A stretch of DNA of 64,000 nucleotides. It comes from Methanobacterium alkalithermotolerans (lineage in GTDB: Archaea > Methanobacteriota > Methanobacteria > Methanobacteriales > Methanobacteriaceae). The notes under the pieces were generated by a model, which saw nothing but the letters and a program-made list of their open reading frames with translations, made no database searches and was not told the DNA's origin. Below are positions 1 through 8,671 of this stretch, piece by piece (within the stretch, counting starts at the first letter, position 1; each line of letters opens with the position of its first letter). The translations under genes were made by a program, and so were the position numbers. The stretch lies in contig NZ_CP058560.1 in the NCBI RefSeq assembly GCF_018141185.1, positions 1,054,001 to 1,118,000 on the forward strand, written 5' to 3'.

Positions 1-1133
1 AAATAATCATACCGACTTTTGAAAAGGTATCTGCCCGGGCACCGGTATTTTACAATCCAGTAATGGAACTAAACAGAGATATTTCTGTATTGGCCCTGCA
101 ACAGTTCCGAAAAGAGAGGGATGCTGATATTAAAGTGTGTGATGCCTTTGGAGGAAGTGGTATTAGGGGAATCAGATACTCACAGGAAGTAGATGGTGTA
201 TCAGAAGTTTTGGTTAATGATATTAGTTCCCTGGCCCTGGAATTTGCCGAAAAAAATCGTCAGTTGAATGGCGTGGACAATATGGAATTAAGTCATGACG
301 ATGCTAATCTTGTTATGAGAAATAATCGAGGTAAGTTTGATGTCATAGATATTGATCCTTTTGGAACACCTTCCTACTTTATAGAATCTGCAGCCAATTC
401 ACTTAAAGCCGATTCAATGCTTTGTGTGACTGCCACTGATACTTCTGCATTATGTGGAACCTACAAAGAGCCTTGTATTCGTAAATATAATTCCTTGCCC
501 CTGAAAACTGAATACTGCCATGAAAATGGTATACGTATCCTGATAAGTTTTGTGGCCCGGACTTTTGCCAAGTATAAAAAAATGGTGGATGTGAAGTTGT
601 CCCACTCCAGTGAGCATTATATGAGGATTTACTTTAAAATAGATAAAGGAGCCGCTAAAACTGATAAGTCACTGGAAAATTTGGGATTTATAATTCATTG
701 CAGGAAGTGCCTTTTTAGAGATTCGGTGCCCGGTATAGCGCCCAGCCTTCTGGAAGAATGCCCCCTATGTGGGGAAAAATTATTAAGAGGAGGTCCTATG
801 TGGCTGGGTAAGATACAGGACCATTCCTTTATAAATTCCATGCTGGAAATGATATCAGAAAAAAGTCTAAACCAGGAAAAAAAAGTGATAAAACTCCTTA
901 ATCTTTGTATGGAAGAGTATGATGCGCCGCCTGGTTTTTATGACCTTCATGTAATTACTAAAAAACTTAAAATCAGCTCGCCTCCATTAATGGATGTTTT
1001 AAATGATTTAAAACGTGAAGGGTACAGTGCATATCGCACCCATTACCGGCCTACAGGAATTAAAACCGATGCCCCTCTTAGTAAGATAGAAAAAATAGTT
1101 CTGAGTTTGAATAAGAGACAATTCATGAGTTAA
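1..1133 (+). CDS. trm1: tRNA (guanine26-N2)-dimethyltransferase Trm1, 5'-truncated by window edge
   Basis: SAM-dependent enzyme that makes N2,N2-dimethylguanosine at position 26 of tRNA. The open frame already runs at base 3 and encodes FEKVSARAPVFYNPVMELNR, the typical Trm1 N-terminus, so the gene begins outside the window and the ATG at 63 is internal. The methyltransferase fold shows DAFGGSGIRGIRY (SAM-binding loop), a following VNDIS acidic strand and DIDPFGTP, the catalytic motif of guanine-N2 methyltransferases. A C-terminal zinc-binding unit (CRKC ... CPLC) and a winged-helix-like tail follow, as in archaeal Trm1. The assignment is firm; only the first few dozen codons are missing. Confidence 0.95.
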   Translation, partial: IIIPTFEKVSARAPVFYNPVMELNRDISVLALQQFRKERDADIKVCDAFGGSGIRGIRYSQEVDGVSEVLVNDISSLALEFAEKNRQLNGVDNMELSHDDANLVMRNNRGKFDVIDIDPFGTPSYFIESAANSLKADSMLCVTATDTSALCGTYKEPCIRKYNSLPLKTEYCHENGIRILISFVARTFAKYKKMVDVKLSHSSEHYMRIYFKIDKGAAKTDKSLENLGFIIHCRKCLFRDSVPGIAPSLLEECPLCGEKLLRGGPMWLGKIQDHSFINSMLEMISEKSLNQEKKVIKLLNLCMEEYDAPPGFYDLHVITKKLKISSPPLMDVLNDLKREGYSAYRTHYRPTGIKTDAPLSKIEKIVLSLNKRQFMS

Positions 1134-1342
1134 TATAGAAATAAAAGCATCATTTCCGGTTAAAATAAACTGTAAATTAATGCCCCTCATAAATTATTCA
1201 AAAAAATAATTAATTTTATAAAAATGATATTATTTTAAAAGGCCCTTAGCCATTTTTAATAGCCATTCCATGAATTTATTAATAAGAATGAACATAAAAA
1301 TCAGTGGCTTAAAGCCAATATATAAAAAATTGAGGTGAAATA
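1134..1342. other. Intergenic region with a 19-bp motif shared with 35641-35659
   Basis: AT-rich spacer downstream of trm1. Bases 1175-1193 (aattaatgcccctcataaa) match 35641-35659 in 18 of 19 positions. The ribosome binding site for the next gene (gaggtga) lies at about 1332-1338. No RNA gene seen. Confidence 0.5.
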
Positions 1343-2008
1343 ATGGATATTGGAGAAATCTATTCAGATGCTATTCAATACCCTTCTTCGGACTGGAAAA
1401 AAGTCATAATATTGGGACTTCTATCAATAATAAGTTTTTTAATTGTTCCAATTTTTCTAGCCATGGGATACATTTTTAGAGCACTCAAAGCTTCTATAGC
1501 AGGCTCTGAAGAACTTCCTGAATTCGATGAATGGGGAGATATGCTTGTTGACGGGCTAAAAGTATTTGTAGTACAGTTTGTTTACTTTTTGATTCCAGCA
1601 ATAATAATGTTTATAGGTATAGGTGGATCAATTTTTGCTATGACTCCCACAGGAGACCCCACAGCATTTTTCGCACTTTTTGGTGTTACTACTCTAATTG
1701 CTGCAATAGCCGGTATTATCTTAGGACTTGTAGCAACTATAGCTCTGGCAAATATGGCCTATTATGATAGTGATCTTGGAGCTGCCTTCCGTTTTAGTGA
1801 AATTCTGGAAATAATTTCTCAGATTGGATGGGTGGACTACATATTATGGTACATTGTCTTAGTAGTGGTAGGTGCAGTAGGTGGATTCATTGCCAGTATA
1901 TTAAATTTTATACCAATTTTAGGTACTATAGTTGCAGTAGTAGTAGTTTATCCTTACCTATCTCTGGTTTACAGTAGAGCACTAGCACTGATATACGCTT
2001 TTGAATAA
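1343..2008 (+). CDS. DUF4013 family integral membrane protein
   Basis: A 221-residue polytopic membrane protein. It opens with a short cytoplasmic segment (MDIGEIYSDAIQYPSSDWKK) and a first hydrophobic helix, then an amphipathic stretch with the conserved-looking ELPEFDEWGDMLVDGLK, followed by three or four further membrane helices. This arrangement, including the P-x-F-x-x-W-x-x-x-x-x-D-G motif after the first helix, is that of the DUF4013 family, common in Methanobacteriales and without known function. The start is an ATG preceded by gaggtgaaat. The gene stands alone, with a T-rich terminator-like tract directly after it. The family call is good; the role is unknown. Confidence 0.75.
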   Translation: MDIGEIYSDAIQYPSSDWKKVIILGLLSIISFLIVPIFLAMGYIFRALKASIAGSEELPEFDEWGDMLVDGLKVFVVQFVYFLIPAIIMFIGIGGSIFAMTPTGDPTAFFALFGVTTLIAAIAGIILGLVATIALANMAYYDSDLGAAFRFSEILEIISQIGWVDYILWYIVLVVVGAVGGFIASILNFIPILGTIVAVVVVYPYLSLVYSRALALIYAFE

Positions 2009-2017
2009 TTAAAAAAT

Positions 2018-2039
2018 CTTTTTTTATTTTTTTATTTTT
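2018..2039 (+). terminator. Oligo-T transcription terminator
   Basis: A run of T residues interrupted by single A residues begins 10 bases after the DUF4013 stop codon. Archaeal termination typically occurs at such U-rich tracts, and no hairpin is needed. Confidence 0.45.
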
Positions 2040-2254
2040 AGTGTCAATTTTATGCCTGATTAATATTTTATAGCATGTGAAAGATTTTTTATTTATTAAG
2101 ACAATTTTAAACTTATTTTATCAATTAAGATTAAATTATCCAGCAAAACGAGTATGTTCATTATTACATAGCAAGGTGCACCTTTATTAATAAACAAACC
2201 TAAAAACAATAATATAATTAAACAATGTTCATAAATTTATTATTGGTGACCTCT

Positions 2255-2734
2255 ATGGAAATTAAAGAAGACCAGGAACTTATCAAAATAGACCAAGTTG
2301 ATGAAAAAATAATAAGTTTACTAAATGAAGACGGTAGAATGTCCTATAGAAAAATATCCCGAGAATTAGATATTTCAGTAGGTACCGTTCACAATAGAGT
2401 GGAAAAATTAATGAAAACAGGGGTCATAAAAAAATTTGCTCCAATAATCGATCATTCTCGTTTAGGTTACAAATTAACCGCCATAATTGGAGTAAGGGTT
2501 AAAGGTGGCCTTTTAAAAAATTGGGAAAACCGTACCGCTTATCATAAAAATGTTCTGGCAGTTTATGATGTTACAGGAGAATATGACGCCTTCCTGATAG
2601 CTAAATTTAAGGACACCAATGGTCTGGATGAATTTGTCAAAGGATTATTAAAAGAACCTGATGTGCAAAGAACCTACACTCAAACTGTTTTAAATGTGGT
2701 TAAAGAAGATTTAGGATCTCCTAAAATGCTTTAG
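2255..2734 (+). CDS. Lrp/AsnC family transcriptional regulator
   Basis: DNA-binding regulator of the feast/famine family. The N-terminal winged helix-turn-helix reads IDQVDEKIISLLNEDGRMSY ... ISVGTVHNRVEKLMKTGVIK, and the C-terminal half is the ligand-binding RAM (ACT-like) domain containing YDVTGEYDAFLIAKFKD. I place the start at the ATG at 2255 because ggtgacc lies at 2245-2251. An in-frame ATG at 2225 would put that ribosome binding site inside the coding region. The protein is 159 residues, normal for the family. It is flanked by its own promoter region and by the UPF0282 gene 44 bp downstream. The effector and targets cannot be read from sequence. Confidence 0.9.
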   Translation: MEIKEDQELIKIDQVDEKIISLLNEDGRMSYRKISRELDISVGTVHNRVEKLMKTGVIKKFAPIIDHSRLGYKLTAIIGVRVKGGLLKNWENRTAYHKNVLAVYDVTGEYDAFLIAKFKDTNGLDEFVKGLLKEPDVQRTYTQTVLNVVKEDLGSPKML

Positions 2735-2778
2735 TGTAATTATTCATTATTCCATTAAAAGCCAGCTAAAGGAAAATA

Positions 2779-3675
2779 ATGAAAATCCTTCCACTTGGAT
2801 TTGAAAGCATGGGGGTGCGTTCTATGTGCACCTATGTGGAAACTGATCAAAAAATATTAATTGATCCCGGTGCAGCATTAACGCCCTTTAGATTCAAATT
2901 GCCTCCTTCTAATGAAGAATTAATTGCCCTTAAAAAAACCAGAACCTCCATTAATGAGTGGGCTAGTTTAGCCAACATAATCACCATTAGCCATTACCAC
3001 CATGATCATTTTACTCCTTTTGAAGAAAATATTTACCTGGAATCAAAAATAGAAGATGCTAAGACTCTTTACTCTGGAAAAAAAGTTTTTTTAAAAAATC
3101 CCCAGCATAATATCAATCAGAATCAGAAAAAAAGAGCTAAAAAGTTAATAGAAAATTTGAATATTCTTCCTGACTGTGAACTAATATATAGTGAAAAGGG
3201 ATCTAATCCTAAATCTTTTAAATCCGGAGAAACTAAGCTCACTTTTTCCCCTGCACTGCCTCATGGAAAAAAAGGAAGTCCTCTGGGTAATATAGTGGCT
3301 GTTAGCATAACTTACAATGGCCAGAAGATATTGCATGCATCAGATATGCAGGGCCCCATTTCAAAAAATAGCTTTGAATATATTTTAAAGGAATCACCAG
3401 ATATTTTAATTATAAGTGGGCCACCCCACTACTTAAAAGGATATATTTTATCAGAAAAGGATTTTAGTAAATCTCTGCAAAATTTGAAAGAAATAGGAAA
3501 TCATATACCTCAAATTATAGTTGATCATCATCTATTAAGAAATGCGGAGGGTTTGAAGATTATTAAGGCCCTGAATAAAAGTATAAGTGGTATGTTGATG
3601 CCTGCATCCCAATTAGTAAATAAAAAACCTCTTTTATTGGAATCCCGGCGTAAAAAATTATCCCTGAAAAAATAG
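2779..3675 (+). CDS. UPF0282 family metallo-beta-lactamase fold protein
   Basis: A 298-residue metal-dependent hydrolase of the archaeal UPF0282 family. The metal-binding signature ISHYHHDHFTPF (HxHxxDH-like) sits near residue 75, a second histidine region (LPHGKKGSPLGN) near 160, and HASDMQGP near 192 resembles the family's aspartate metal ligand. Near the end, IIVDHHLLRN supplies another histidine pair. The start ATG follows aaagga. The substrate is unknown; the fold includes nucleases and small-molecule hydrolases, so no reaction is assigned. The gene ends 10 bp from the convergent gene at 3686-3970. Confidence 0.8.
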   Translation: MKILPLGFESMGVRSMCTYVETDQKILIDPGAALTPFRFKLPPSNEELIALKKTRTSINEWASLANIITISHYHHDHFTPFEENIYLESKIEDAKTLYSGKKVFLKNPQHNINQNQKKRAKKLIENLNILPDCELIYSEKGSNPKSFKSGETKLTFSPALPHGKKGSPLGNIVAVSITYNGQKILHASDMQGPISKNSFEYILKESPDILIISGPPHYLKGYILSEKDFSKSLQNLKEIGNHIPQIIVDHHLLRNAEGLKIIKALNKSISGMLMPASQLVNKKPLLLESRRKKLSLKK

Positions 3676-3685
3676 AAATATTAAA

Positions 3686-3970
3686 TTATTTCAAATGCTC
3701 TTCAAAGTAATTAAAAAGAGTTTCCGGCTCTTTTTCAAATTCTCCATCAAAGAGGAGTATATATTTTTCAGCGGATGCTTCAATATCCTCGGAATTTCCT
3801 TCATGTACCAGCCAGGCCATGGGATTAATGGAAACCGTGGTTAAACCAGATTCGGTATAAAATATAGATAACCTAACCAGGGGATGAATTTCACGGTTAT
3901 TTATCTGAATTTTTTCCAGAATTAATTTCTCTTCATGGAAATTAAATCCATTTAAGTCGTTTTTTATCAT
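3686..3970 (-). CDS. Hypothetical protein, third gene of the GerW/DUF2953 operon
   Basis: A 94-residue soluble acidic protein that I do not recognise. It has no signal peptide, membrane segment or cysteine pair. Its ATG overlaps the stop of the DUF2953 gene in the arrangement TAATG, which implies translational coupling and a shared role with the two upstream genes. The sequence contains mixed beta-like stretches (IHPLVRLSIFYTESGLTTVS) and an acidic C-terminus. It could be an accessory of the envelope-linked GerW/DUF2953 pair, but this is inferred from position only. Confidence 0.7.
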   Translation of the reverse strand: MIKNDLNGFNFHEEKLILEKIQINNREIHPLVRLSIFYTESGLTTVSINPMAWLVHEGNSEDIEASAEKYILLFDGEFEKEPETLFNYFEEHLK

Positions 3971-4569
3971 TATTTCATCTTCTTAAGATTCCATAGCAGC
4001 GATCTAACTGGTTTTTTTGTTAAAAGCCATAATATTCCCAGGAAAGGCTTTATTAACTGAATTTTAAATTTCAAAAAAGCGTTACCATCTATTCTTTCTT
4101 TTGAAAAGTCAGGGCGGGCTGAAAAATCCAGTGCGGGAAATATTGCCAATATAGCCATTGCAGACCAAATATACCCCATGGTAATAGCAGTATCCACCGG
4201 GCTGGACCAGCCCAGAATGATATGTAACTTAAATTTTTCCAGGGAAAATGAATGCCATACCATCTTAAAAAATTTTAAAAAATATTTTCTTGATTGCATA
4301 AGGAGTAAAAGAGTTTTGGTGAAATCTTCCCGGGAAAATTCAGATTTTTTTTCTTTATCTTCCTCGTCTTTATCTTCTTTTTCATCCTTATCTTTTCCTT
4401 TTTCAGGGAATTTTTTAGTTATAAGGGTGATTTTGAGCCATTTTATCTTAAATGTTCCTTCCATAAGTCCCCCAGTTTTATTCAAATTTAAAGAGATATG
4501 GAATGGGATTATCAGTATCATTAGCAGGATAAATCCCAAAATAAGTAAAATGGTGGGGATTAATAGCAA
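3970..4569 (-). CDS. DUF2953 family membrane-anchored protein
   Basis: A 199-residue protein with one strong N-terminal membrane helix (about residues 3-25), then a beta-rich segment, a highly charged linker at about 58-80 (alternating K, D and E), and a C-terminal domain containing ILGWSSPVDTAITMGYIWSA, which matches the DUF2953 pattern. In Bacillus the DUF2953 protein YtfI is encoded next to the GerW-like YtfJ, and here the same two families are neighbours. The start is TTG, supported by aggtgg six bases upstream. Function unknown in archaea. Confidence 0.75.
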   Translation of the reverse strand: MLLIPTILLILGFILLMILIIPFHISLNLNKTGGLMEGTFKIKWLKITLITKKFPEKGKDKDEKEDKDEEDKEKKSEFSREDFTKTLLLLMQSRKYFLKFFKMVWHSFSLEKFKLHIILGWSSPVDTAITMGYIWSAMAILAIFPALDFSARPDFSKERIDGNAFLKFKIQLIKPFLGILWLLTKKPVRSLLWNLKKMK

Positions 4570-4652
4570 TTATATCCACCTGTCCAGGAGTTTCCTGATT
4601 ATACATTAATCTAAAAATATAATCCGAACTCTAATAAATCTTCAAAAAAAAT

Positions 4653-5060
4653 TTATTCCGCGGCTTCTTCCTCTTTAGCTTTTTCTTTTTTAGTTTTAGT
4701 ACGGGTCTCTTTTATTACATCGGTGATTACTGTACCAATCTCGCCAATAGCCTTACTCAAAGGGCCACCGGAACTGAGATTAAGTACCCTTACCCCTTCT
4801 GGTCCAGGAATTCCTTTTAAAATAACTACCATGGCCACTGGCTCCACCCCGGCTGCAGCACCAGCACCACTACCCATACCTCCACCTTCACCAGATGGAG
4901 CTTCACCTTTACCCATTCCAGCTCCAAAACCCATTCCCATCTTCATTACAGGGATTAACATTTTATCCTCTGTTTCAATTGGTTCTCCTACAAAATTATT
5001 TATTTCCAGGAGTTTTCTGAGTTCTTCCACTGTTGTTTTTATGGGATCTTCTATTTTCAT
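4653..5060 (-). CDS. GerW/YtfJ family protein (spore-protein-like)
   Basis: About 135 residues. The N-terminal part (IEDPIKTTVEELRKLLE) and the body, with a glycine/alanine-rich middle (GMGFGAGMGKGEAPSGEGG) followed by VEPVAMVVI, match the GerW/YtfJ family, known from Bacillus spores but also found in non-sporulating bacteria and methanogens. The charged tail is rich in K and E. I choose the ATG at 5060 because ggagg lies eight bases upstream; the longer GTG start at 5075 overlaps that site. It is the first gene of a three-gene minus-strand operon with DUF2953 and a small protein. Biochemical role unknown. Confidence 0.8.
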   Translation of the reverse strand: MKIEDPIKTTVEELRKLLEINNFVGEPIETEDKMLIPVMKMGMGFGAGMGKGEAPSGEGGGMGSGAGAAAGVEPVAMVVILKGIPGPEGVRVLNLSSGGPLSKAIGEIGTVITDVIKETRTKTKKEKAKEEEAAE

Positions 5061-5167
5061 ATAAATTGCCTCCACTTATACTTTCTACCAGTTAATAATA
5101 TTATTAAAAAACAATAAATAATTATCTATATATCCATAATACTAATGAAATTCAGGATGAGTTTAAG

Positions 5168-6217
5168 GTGTTAATCCATTCTAAAGATTATGAACTACAT
5201 CAGGAACCCTATCATATTGAAAATAAAGATAGAACGAAATCCATAATGCAAAAGTTGCATGATAAAAATATTTTATCCCGGTTAACTGTATCTCCTCCAG
5301 AAAAGGCATCAAAAGAAGATCTGCTACGGGTTCACTCTCCCGGGCACGTGAACTTTATTCAAGAATTTTGTAGGAAGGGAGGAGGTTATCTGGATAATGA
5401 TACCTATGCTTCTTCTCAAAGTTATCAGGTGGCACTTTTAGCAGCAGGAGGGGCGATAATGGCTGCAAAAAAAGTTATACAAGGAGAAAAATGGGCTTAT
5501 TCCTTGTCAAGACCCCCCGGACATCATGCTATACGAGAAAGAGCTATGGGTTTTTGTTTATTTAATAATGCTGCTGTTGCTGTGGAAAAAATTCGTGCAG
5601 AAGATGATAAAAAGCGCTTTTTAATCTTTGACTTTGATGTTCACTATGGCAATGGAGATGCAGATATTTTCTATGATGACCCGGAGGTAATGTATGTATC
5701 CATCCACCAGGACCCCTATACTCTATTCCCGGGAAAAGGATTCGTGGAAGAAATAGGTTCCGGCCCGGGAATGGGTTTCAATTTGAATATTCCTATGATT
5801 CCAGGATCAAATAATGCAGATTATATATGGATTTTAGATAAAATACTGCCTGTTGTAATAAATGGATTTAAAGCAGATCTTTTGCTGGTAGAAGCGGGTT
5901 TTGATGCCCATCGTGATGATCCCCTATCTCAGATAAATATTGATGAAGATTTTTATTCCTGGGTGGGAGGTTATTTAATGGGGCTGCAGGGATCCATGGC
6001 AGTTCTTTTAGAAGGAGGGTACAATTTAAGTGCCCTGGCCCAATCCAATACCGTTTTTATAAATTCTTTATTGGACCATAAATTACTTCCTTTAGGGGAA
6101 TATAAAACTCAAAAAGAAATAGAGACCCAATACTTAAATAAAGATAAGGTTTCAATAAACACTCTGGAAACTTTTAAAGAAATTAAAGATACTTTTTCAC
6201 CATTTTGGGGATTGTGA
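5168..6217 (+). CDS. Histone deacetylase family (arginase fold) amidohydrolase
   Basis: A 349-residue zinc-dependent deacetylase of the class II HDAC/acetoin utilization/acetylpolyamine amidohydrolase superfamily. Visible catalytic elements are the His-His pair in RPPGHHA (about residue 118), the metal-binding DFDVHYGNG (about 157) and the distal metal Asp in EAGFDAHRDDPL (about 244). The GTG start is preceded by aggatga. The following gene starts 6 bp after the stop and probably shares its transcript. Candidate substrates include acetyl-lysine proteins (methanogen histones or Alba) and acetylated polyamines; sequence alone does not decide. Confidence 0.9.
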   Translation: MLIHSKDYELHQEPYHIENKDRTKSIMQKLHDKNILSRLTVSPPEKASKEDLLRVHSPGHVNFIQEFCRKGGGYLDNDTYASSQSYQVALLAAGGAIMAAKKVIQGEKWAYSLSRPPGHHAIRERAMGFCLFNNAAVAVEKIRAEDDKKRFLIFDFDVHYGNGDADIFYDDPEVMYVSIHQDPYTLFPGKGFVEEIGSGPGMGFNLNIPMIPGSNNADYIWILDKILPVVINGFKADLLLVEAGFDAHRDDPLSQINIDEDFYSWVGGYLMGLQGSMAVLLEGGYNLSALAQSNTVFINSLLDHKLLPLGEYKTQKEIETQYLNKDKVSINTLETFKEIKDTFSPFWGL

Positions 6218-6223
6218 TATCAC

Positions 6224-6910
6224 ATGGATAATATAAGGACTAAGCAAGCAGAAAATCTAATTAAATTAGCAGGTAAGACTTCTCAGGGTACTGAAATTTT
6301 AAAAGATGCTAAAAAAGGTTTTATAGATGTTAAAGCCTATGAAAGAGCCTTAAAAGATCTTATTGCTGCTGAAGATTTTATTTACACCAGTTTACCATCC
6401 CATGGTTTATCAGCCCGGGAAGCCGGTGATTTTACCAACAAACTTTTGGATGCCCGGGAAAATATTCATAGTATGCTGGCTGACTTTGGAGTAATGGAAA
6501 AAATCAGCTCACAAAATCAAGTCCATGAACTTTCAAAAAAATGGATAATTCTAACCACCAAAAGTAATTATAAGAAGATGCTGATGAAGATGGGGGTGAA
6601 TGTACAGCAAATAGTGGTAGCGGGGGTTCCACTAAAAGTAGAAGATATGAAACAATTAAATCCTAAAATACCTGATGCTGCCCTTAAGTCCATTGATAAG
6701 AAAATAACACATGTGAAAAATGATATTTCCCGAAAAATGGAAAAATTGAAATTAAAGAATATTTTAGTAATTGCAGAATCAGATTTAAATGGAGATATTT
6801 TAGGTAAAAATGCATCAGAATTGTATGGAGCCCGTGTAGTATTAGAAGGTAATTTAAAAGATCTCAATGATTCAAAACTGGTTGATATTCTTTTAGAGTT
6901 AGAAAATTAA
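6224..6910 (+). CDS. Conserved methanogen protein, probably DUF2100
   Basis: A 228-residue soluble protein, rich in lysine and predicted helical, with a C-terminal alpha/beta part (KNILVIAESDLNGDILGKNA). I think it belongs to the DUF2100 family of methanogen proteins, but this is from memory of the family's general look and not from a diagnostic motif. It lies 6 bp after the HDAC-family gene, with gtgatatc as ribosome binding site, so the two are probably co-transcribed. No catalytic or metal-binding motif is evident. Function unknown. Confidence 0.7.
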   Translation: MDNIRTKQAENLIKLAGKTSQGTEILKDAKKGFIDVKAYERALKDLIAAEDFIYTSLPSHGLSAREAGDFTNKLLDARENIHSMLADFGVMEKISSQNQVHELSKKWIILTTKSNYKKMLMKMGVNVQQIVVAGVPLKVEDMKQLNPKIPDAALKSIDKKITHVKNDISRKMEKLKLKNILVIAESDLNGDILGKNASELYGARVVLEGNLKDLNDSKLVDILLELEN

Positions 6911-7157
6911 GGTTTTTATAAATAAAACATTTATGATGGAAATTTAATTTCCGTTTGCATTTATAAAAAAAATTCCTTGTAAATAATCAAAAGTTTATAT
7001 CTAATAATGATTAATCTAGATTTGAATAAATAAAAATATTTTAGAGATAATTTTTGCTTGTATTATCAGTGATTAGAATTTTATTCTGGTCATTTTTAAT
7101 TTAAGTGATGATTAATGGTAGAATTAAAATGTTTATCAGGATATTCGGGGTGAAAAA

Positions 7158-8108
7158 TTGGGTTTAGTTTGCTTCCCTGACACACAAGATAATATTCCCA
7201 TTATTCCAGTTCACCTTACCCGGGTGGGAGTAAGTGGGGTAAAAAAACTATTAAAAATAGAAAGAGACGGAAAAAGACCTATAATACTTTTACCTACTTT
7301 TGATGCTTTTGTGGATCTACCCAGTACGCAAAGAGGTATCCACATGTCCAGAAATCCAGAAGCCATAAGTGAGGTCCTGGAAGAGATGGTGGAAGATACT
7401 GCATTAGAAGTGGAGTCATTATGTGCAGAAATTGTTAACAGCCTCCTTAAAAAACATAAGTATGCTAAAAGGGCAGAGGTGAGCATGAAAAGTGACTTCA
7501 TGTTCATGAAAAAGTCGCCAGTTACCGATAATAAATCCCAGGAAATGACCAAGATCATGGCAGATGCCATTGGATACCGGGATGGGGATGAGGTTTTAAT
7601 CCGAAAAATGATTGGGGCTGAAGTTGTGGGTATGACTGTATGTCCCTGTGCCCAGGAATCAGTTAAAGAAACTTCAAGACAAAAGTTGGCAGAATTTTTA
7701 GATGATGATACCCTTAAAAAAGTTTTAAATACGGTTTCTTTTGCCTCTCATAATCAGAGAGGGAGGGGAATGATCATGATTGAGGTTCCTCAAGATCATA
7801 CCATCCGGGGAGAAGAACTAATCCGTATCATTGAAGAGTCCATGAGTGCCAGCGTTTCAGAACTTCTAAAAAGGCCAGATGAAAACGCCATAGTGGTAAA
7901 AGCCCATAAGAATCCCATGTTTGTAGAAGATTGTGTGCGGAACATGGTGCATAAAATAGTAAAAGAGTTTTCATTTTTACCGGATGATACTATGGTAACC
8001 GTACGCCAGGTCAATGAAGAAAGCATCCATAGACATGATGCTTTTGCAGAGAAAGTAGCCACCATGGGCGAATTGAAATATGAAATTGAAGGGATGGACC
8101 ATATTTAA
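7158..8108 (+). CDS. mptA: GTP cyclohydrolase MptA (methanopterin biosynthesis)
   Basis: The Fe(II)-dependent archaeal GTP cyclohydrolase that converts GTP to 7,8-dihydroneopterin 2',3'-cyclic phosphate, the first step to tetrahydromethanopterin. The 316-residue protein begins with CFPDTQDNIPIIPVHLTRVG, typical for the FolE2/MptA family, and has the TVCPCAQ metal-site motif around residue 157 and SFASHNQRGRG near 195. The start is TTG with ggggtga just upstream; 316 residues is normal for MptA. It lies upstream of a DUF2120-like gene and cofG, so two cofactor pathways sit together. Confidence 0.95.
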   Translation: MGLVCFPDTQDNIPIIPVHLTRVGVSGVKKLLKIERDGKRPIILLPTFDAFVDLPSTQRGIHMSRNPEAISEVLEEMVEDTALEVESLCAEIVNSLLKKHKYAKRAEVSMKSDFMFMKKSPVTDNKSQEMTKIMADAIGYRDGDEVLIRKMIGAEVVGMTVCPCAQESVKETSRQKLAEFLDDDTLKKVLNTVSFASHNQRGRGMIMIEVPQDHTIRGEELIRIIEESMSASVSELLKRPDENAIVVKAHKNPMFVEDCVRNMVHKIVKEFSFLPDDTMVTVRQVNEESIHRHDAFAEKVATMGELKYEIEGMDHI

Positions 8109-8208
8109 AATATAAATCCCTTTAATTGCTTTAATTTATTTTCTTTACCTGAATATAATAATAATTAAGCAATATAATCTACTATAACACCTTTAAGGAG
8201 GATGTATT

Positions 8209-8649
8209 TTGATAAATCTTCATAAAGTTGCCGGAAATGTAATGGAATATATGGAAGCATTTGATGGTTCCCGACCGGCTTTAGATGCTGAGCAAATATT
8301 AATAGTTAGAGGCAGGTCTAAAAAAAGAATTGACGCTAACAACATGAATTTAGAACTGGAAAGTTTATTTAAGGTACTGGGAGCTAAAGAAATAGATATG
8401 TTCTCTGATGATGCAGCTTCACTTATAACCTTGATGGACAAGCAAATAAGAGATAGTGTGGAAATCCAGGGAGATACTGATCCTGGAGGAATCCACAAAA
8501 TGAAAGAATCTTTAGAGTCCATGAATTTCCTGGTGGAATACAAACTGGGATTTTTAGAAAACATAGGATTTTTCATTGTTTTATGGAAAGACAAAAGTGG
8601 CATTGGTCCCTGTTTTGTTGAAATTGTATTTTCCAATGCTGAATGTTAA
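8209..8649 (+). CDS. Conserved methanogen protein, probably DUF2120
   Basis: A 146-residue soluble protein with no recognisable catalytic motif. It resembles the DUF2120 family of archaeal proteins (moderate confidence). The start is TTG, backed by a strong aaggagg site about nine bases upstream. It lies 100 bp after mptA and 22 bp before cofG, so it is very likely co-transcribed with cofG. That makes an accessory or regulatory role in deazaflavin or pterin metabolism an attractive but untested idea. Confidence 0.75.
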   Translation: MINLHKVAGNVMEYMEAFDGSRPALDAEQILIVRGRSKKRIDANNMNLELESLFKVLGAKEIDMFSDDAASLITLMDKQIRDSVEIQGDTDPGGIHKMKESLESMNFLVEYKLGFLENIGFFIVLWKDKSGIGPCFVEIVFSNAEC

Positions 8650-8671
8650 AAATTAAATAGGGGAGAATTGA

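Noticed and set aside
4178..4609. 143-codon plus-strand frame opposite DUF2953
   Set aside because: Ser/Phe-rich translation caused by the antisense of a lysine/glutamate-rich gene; no ribosome binding site.
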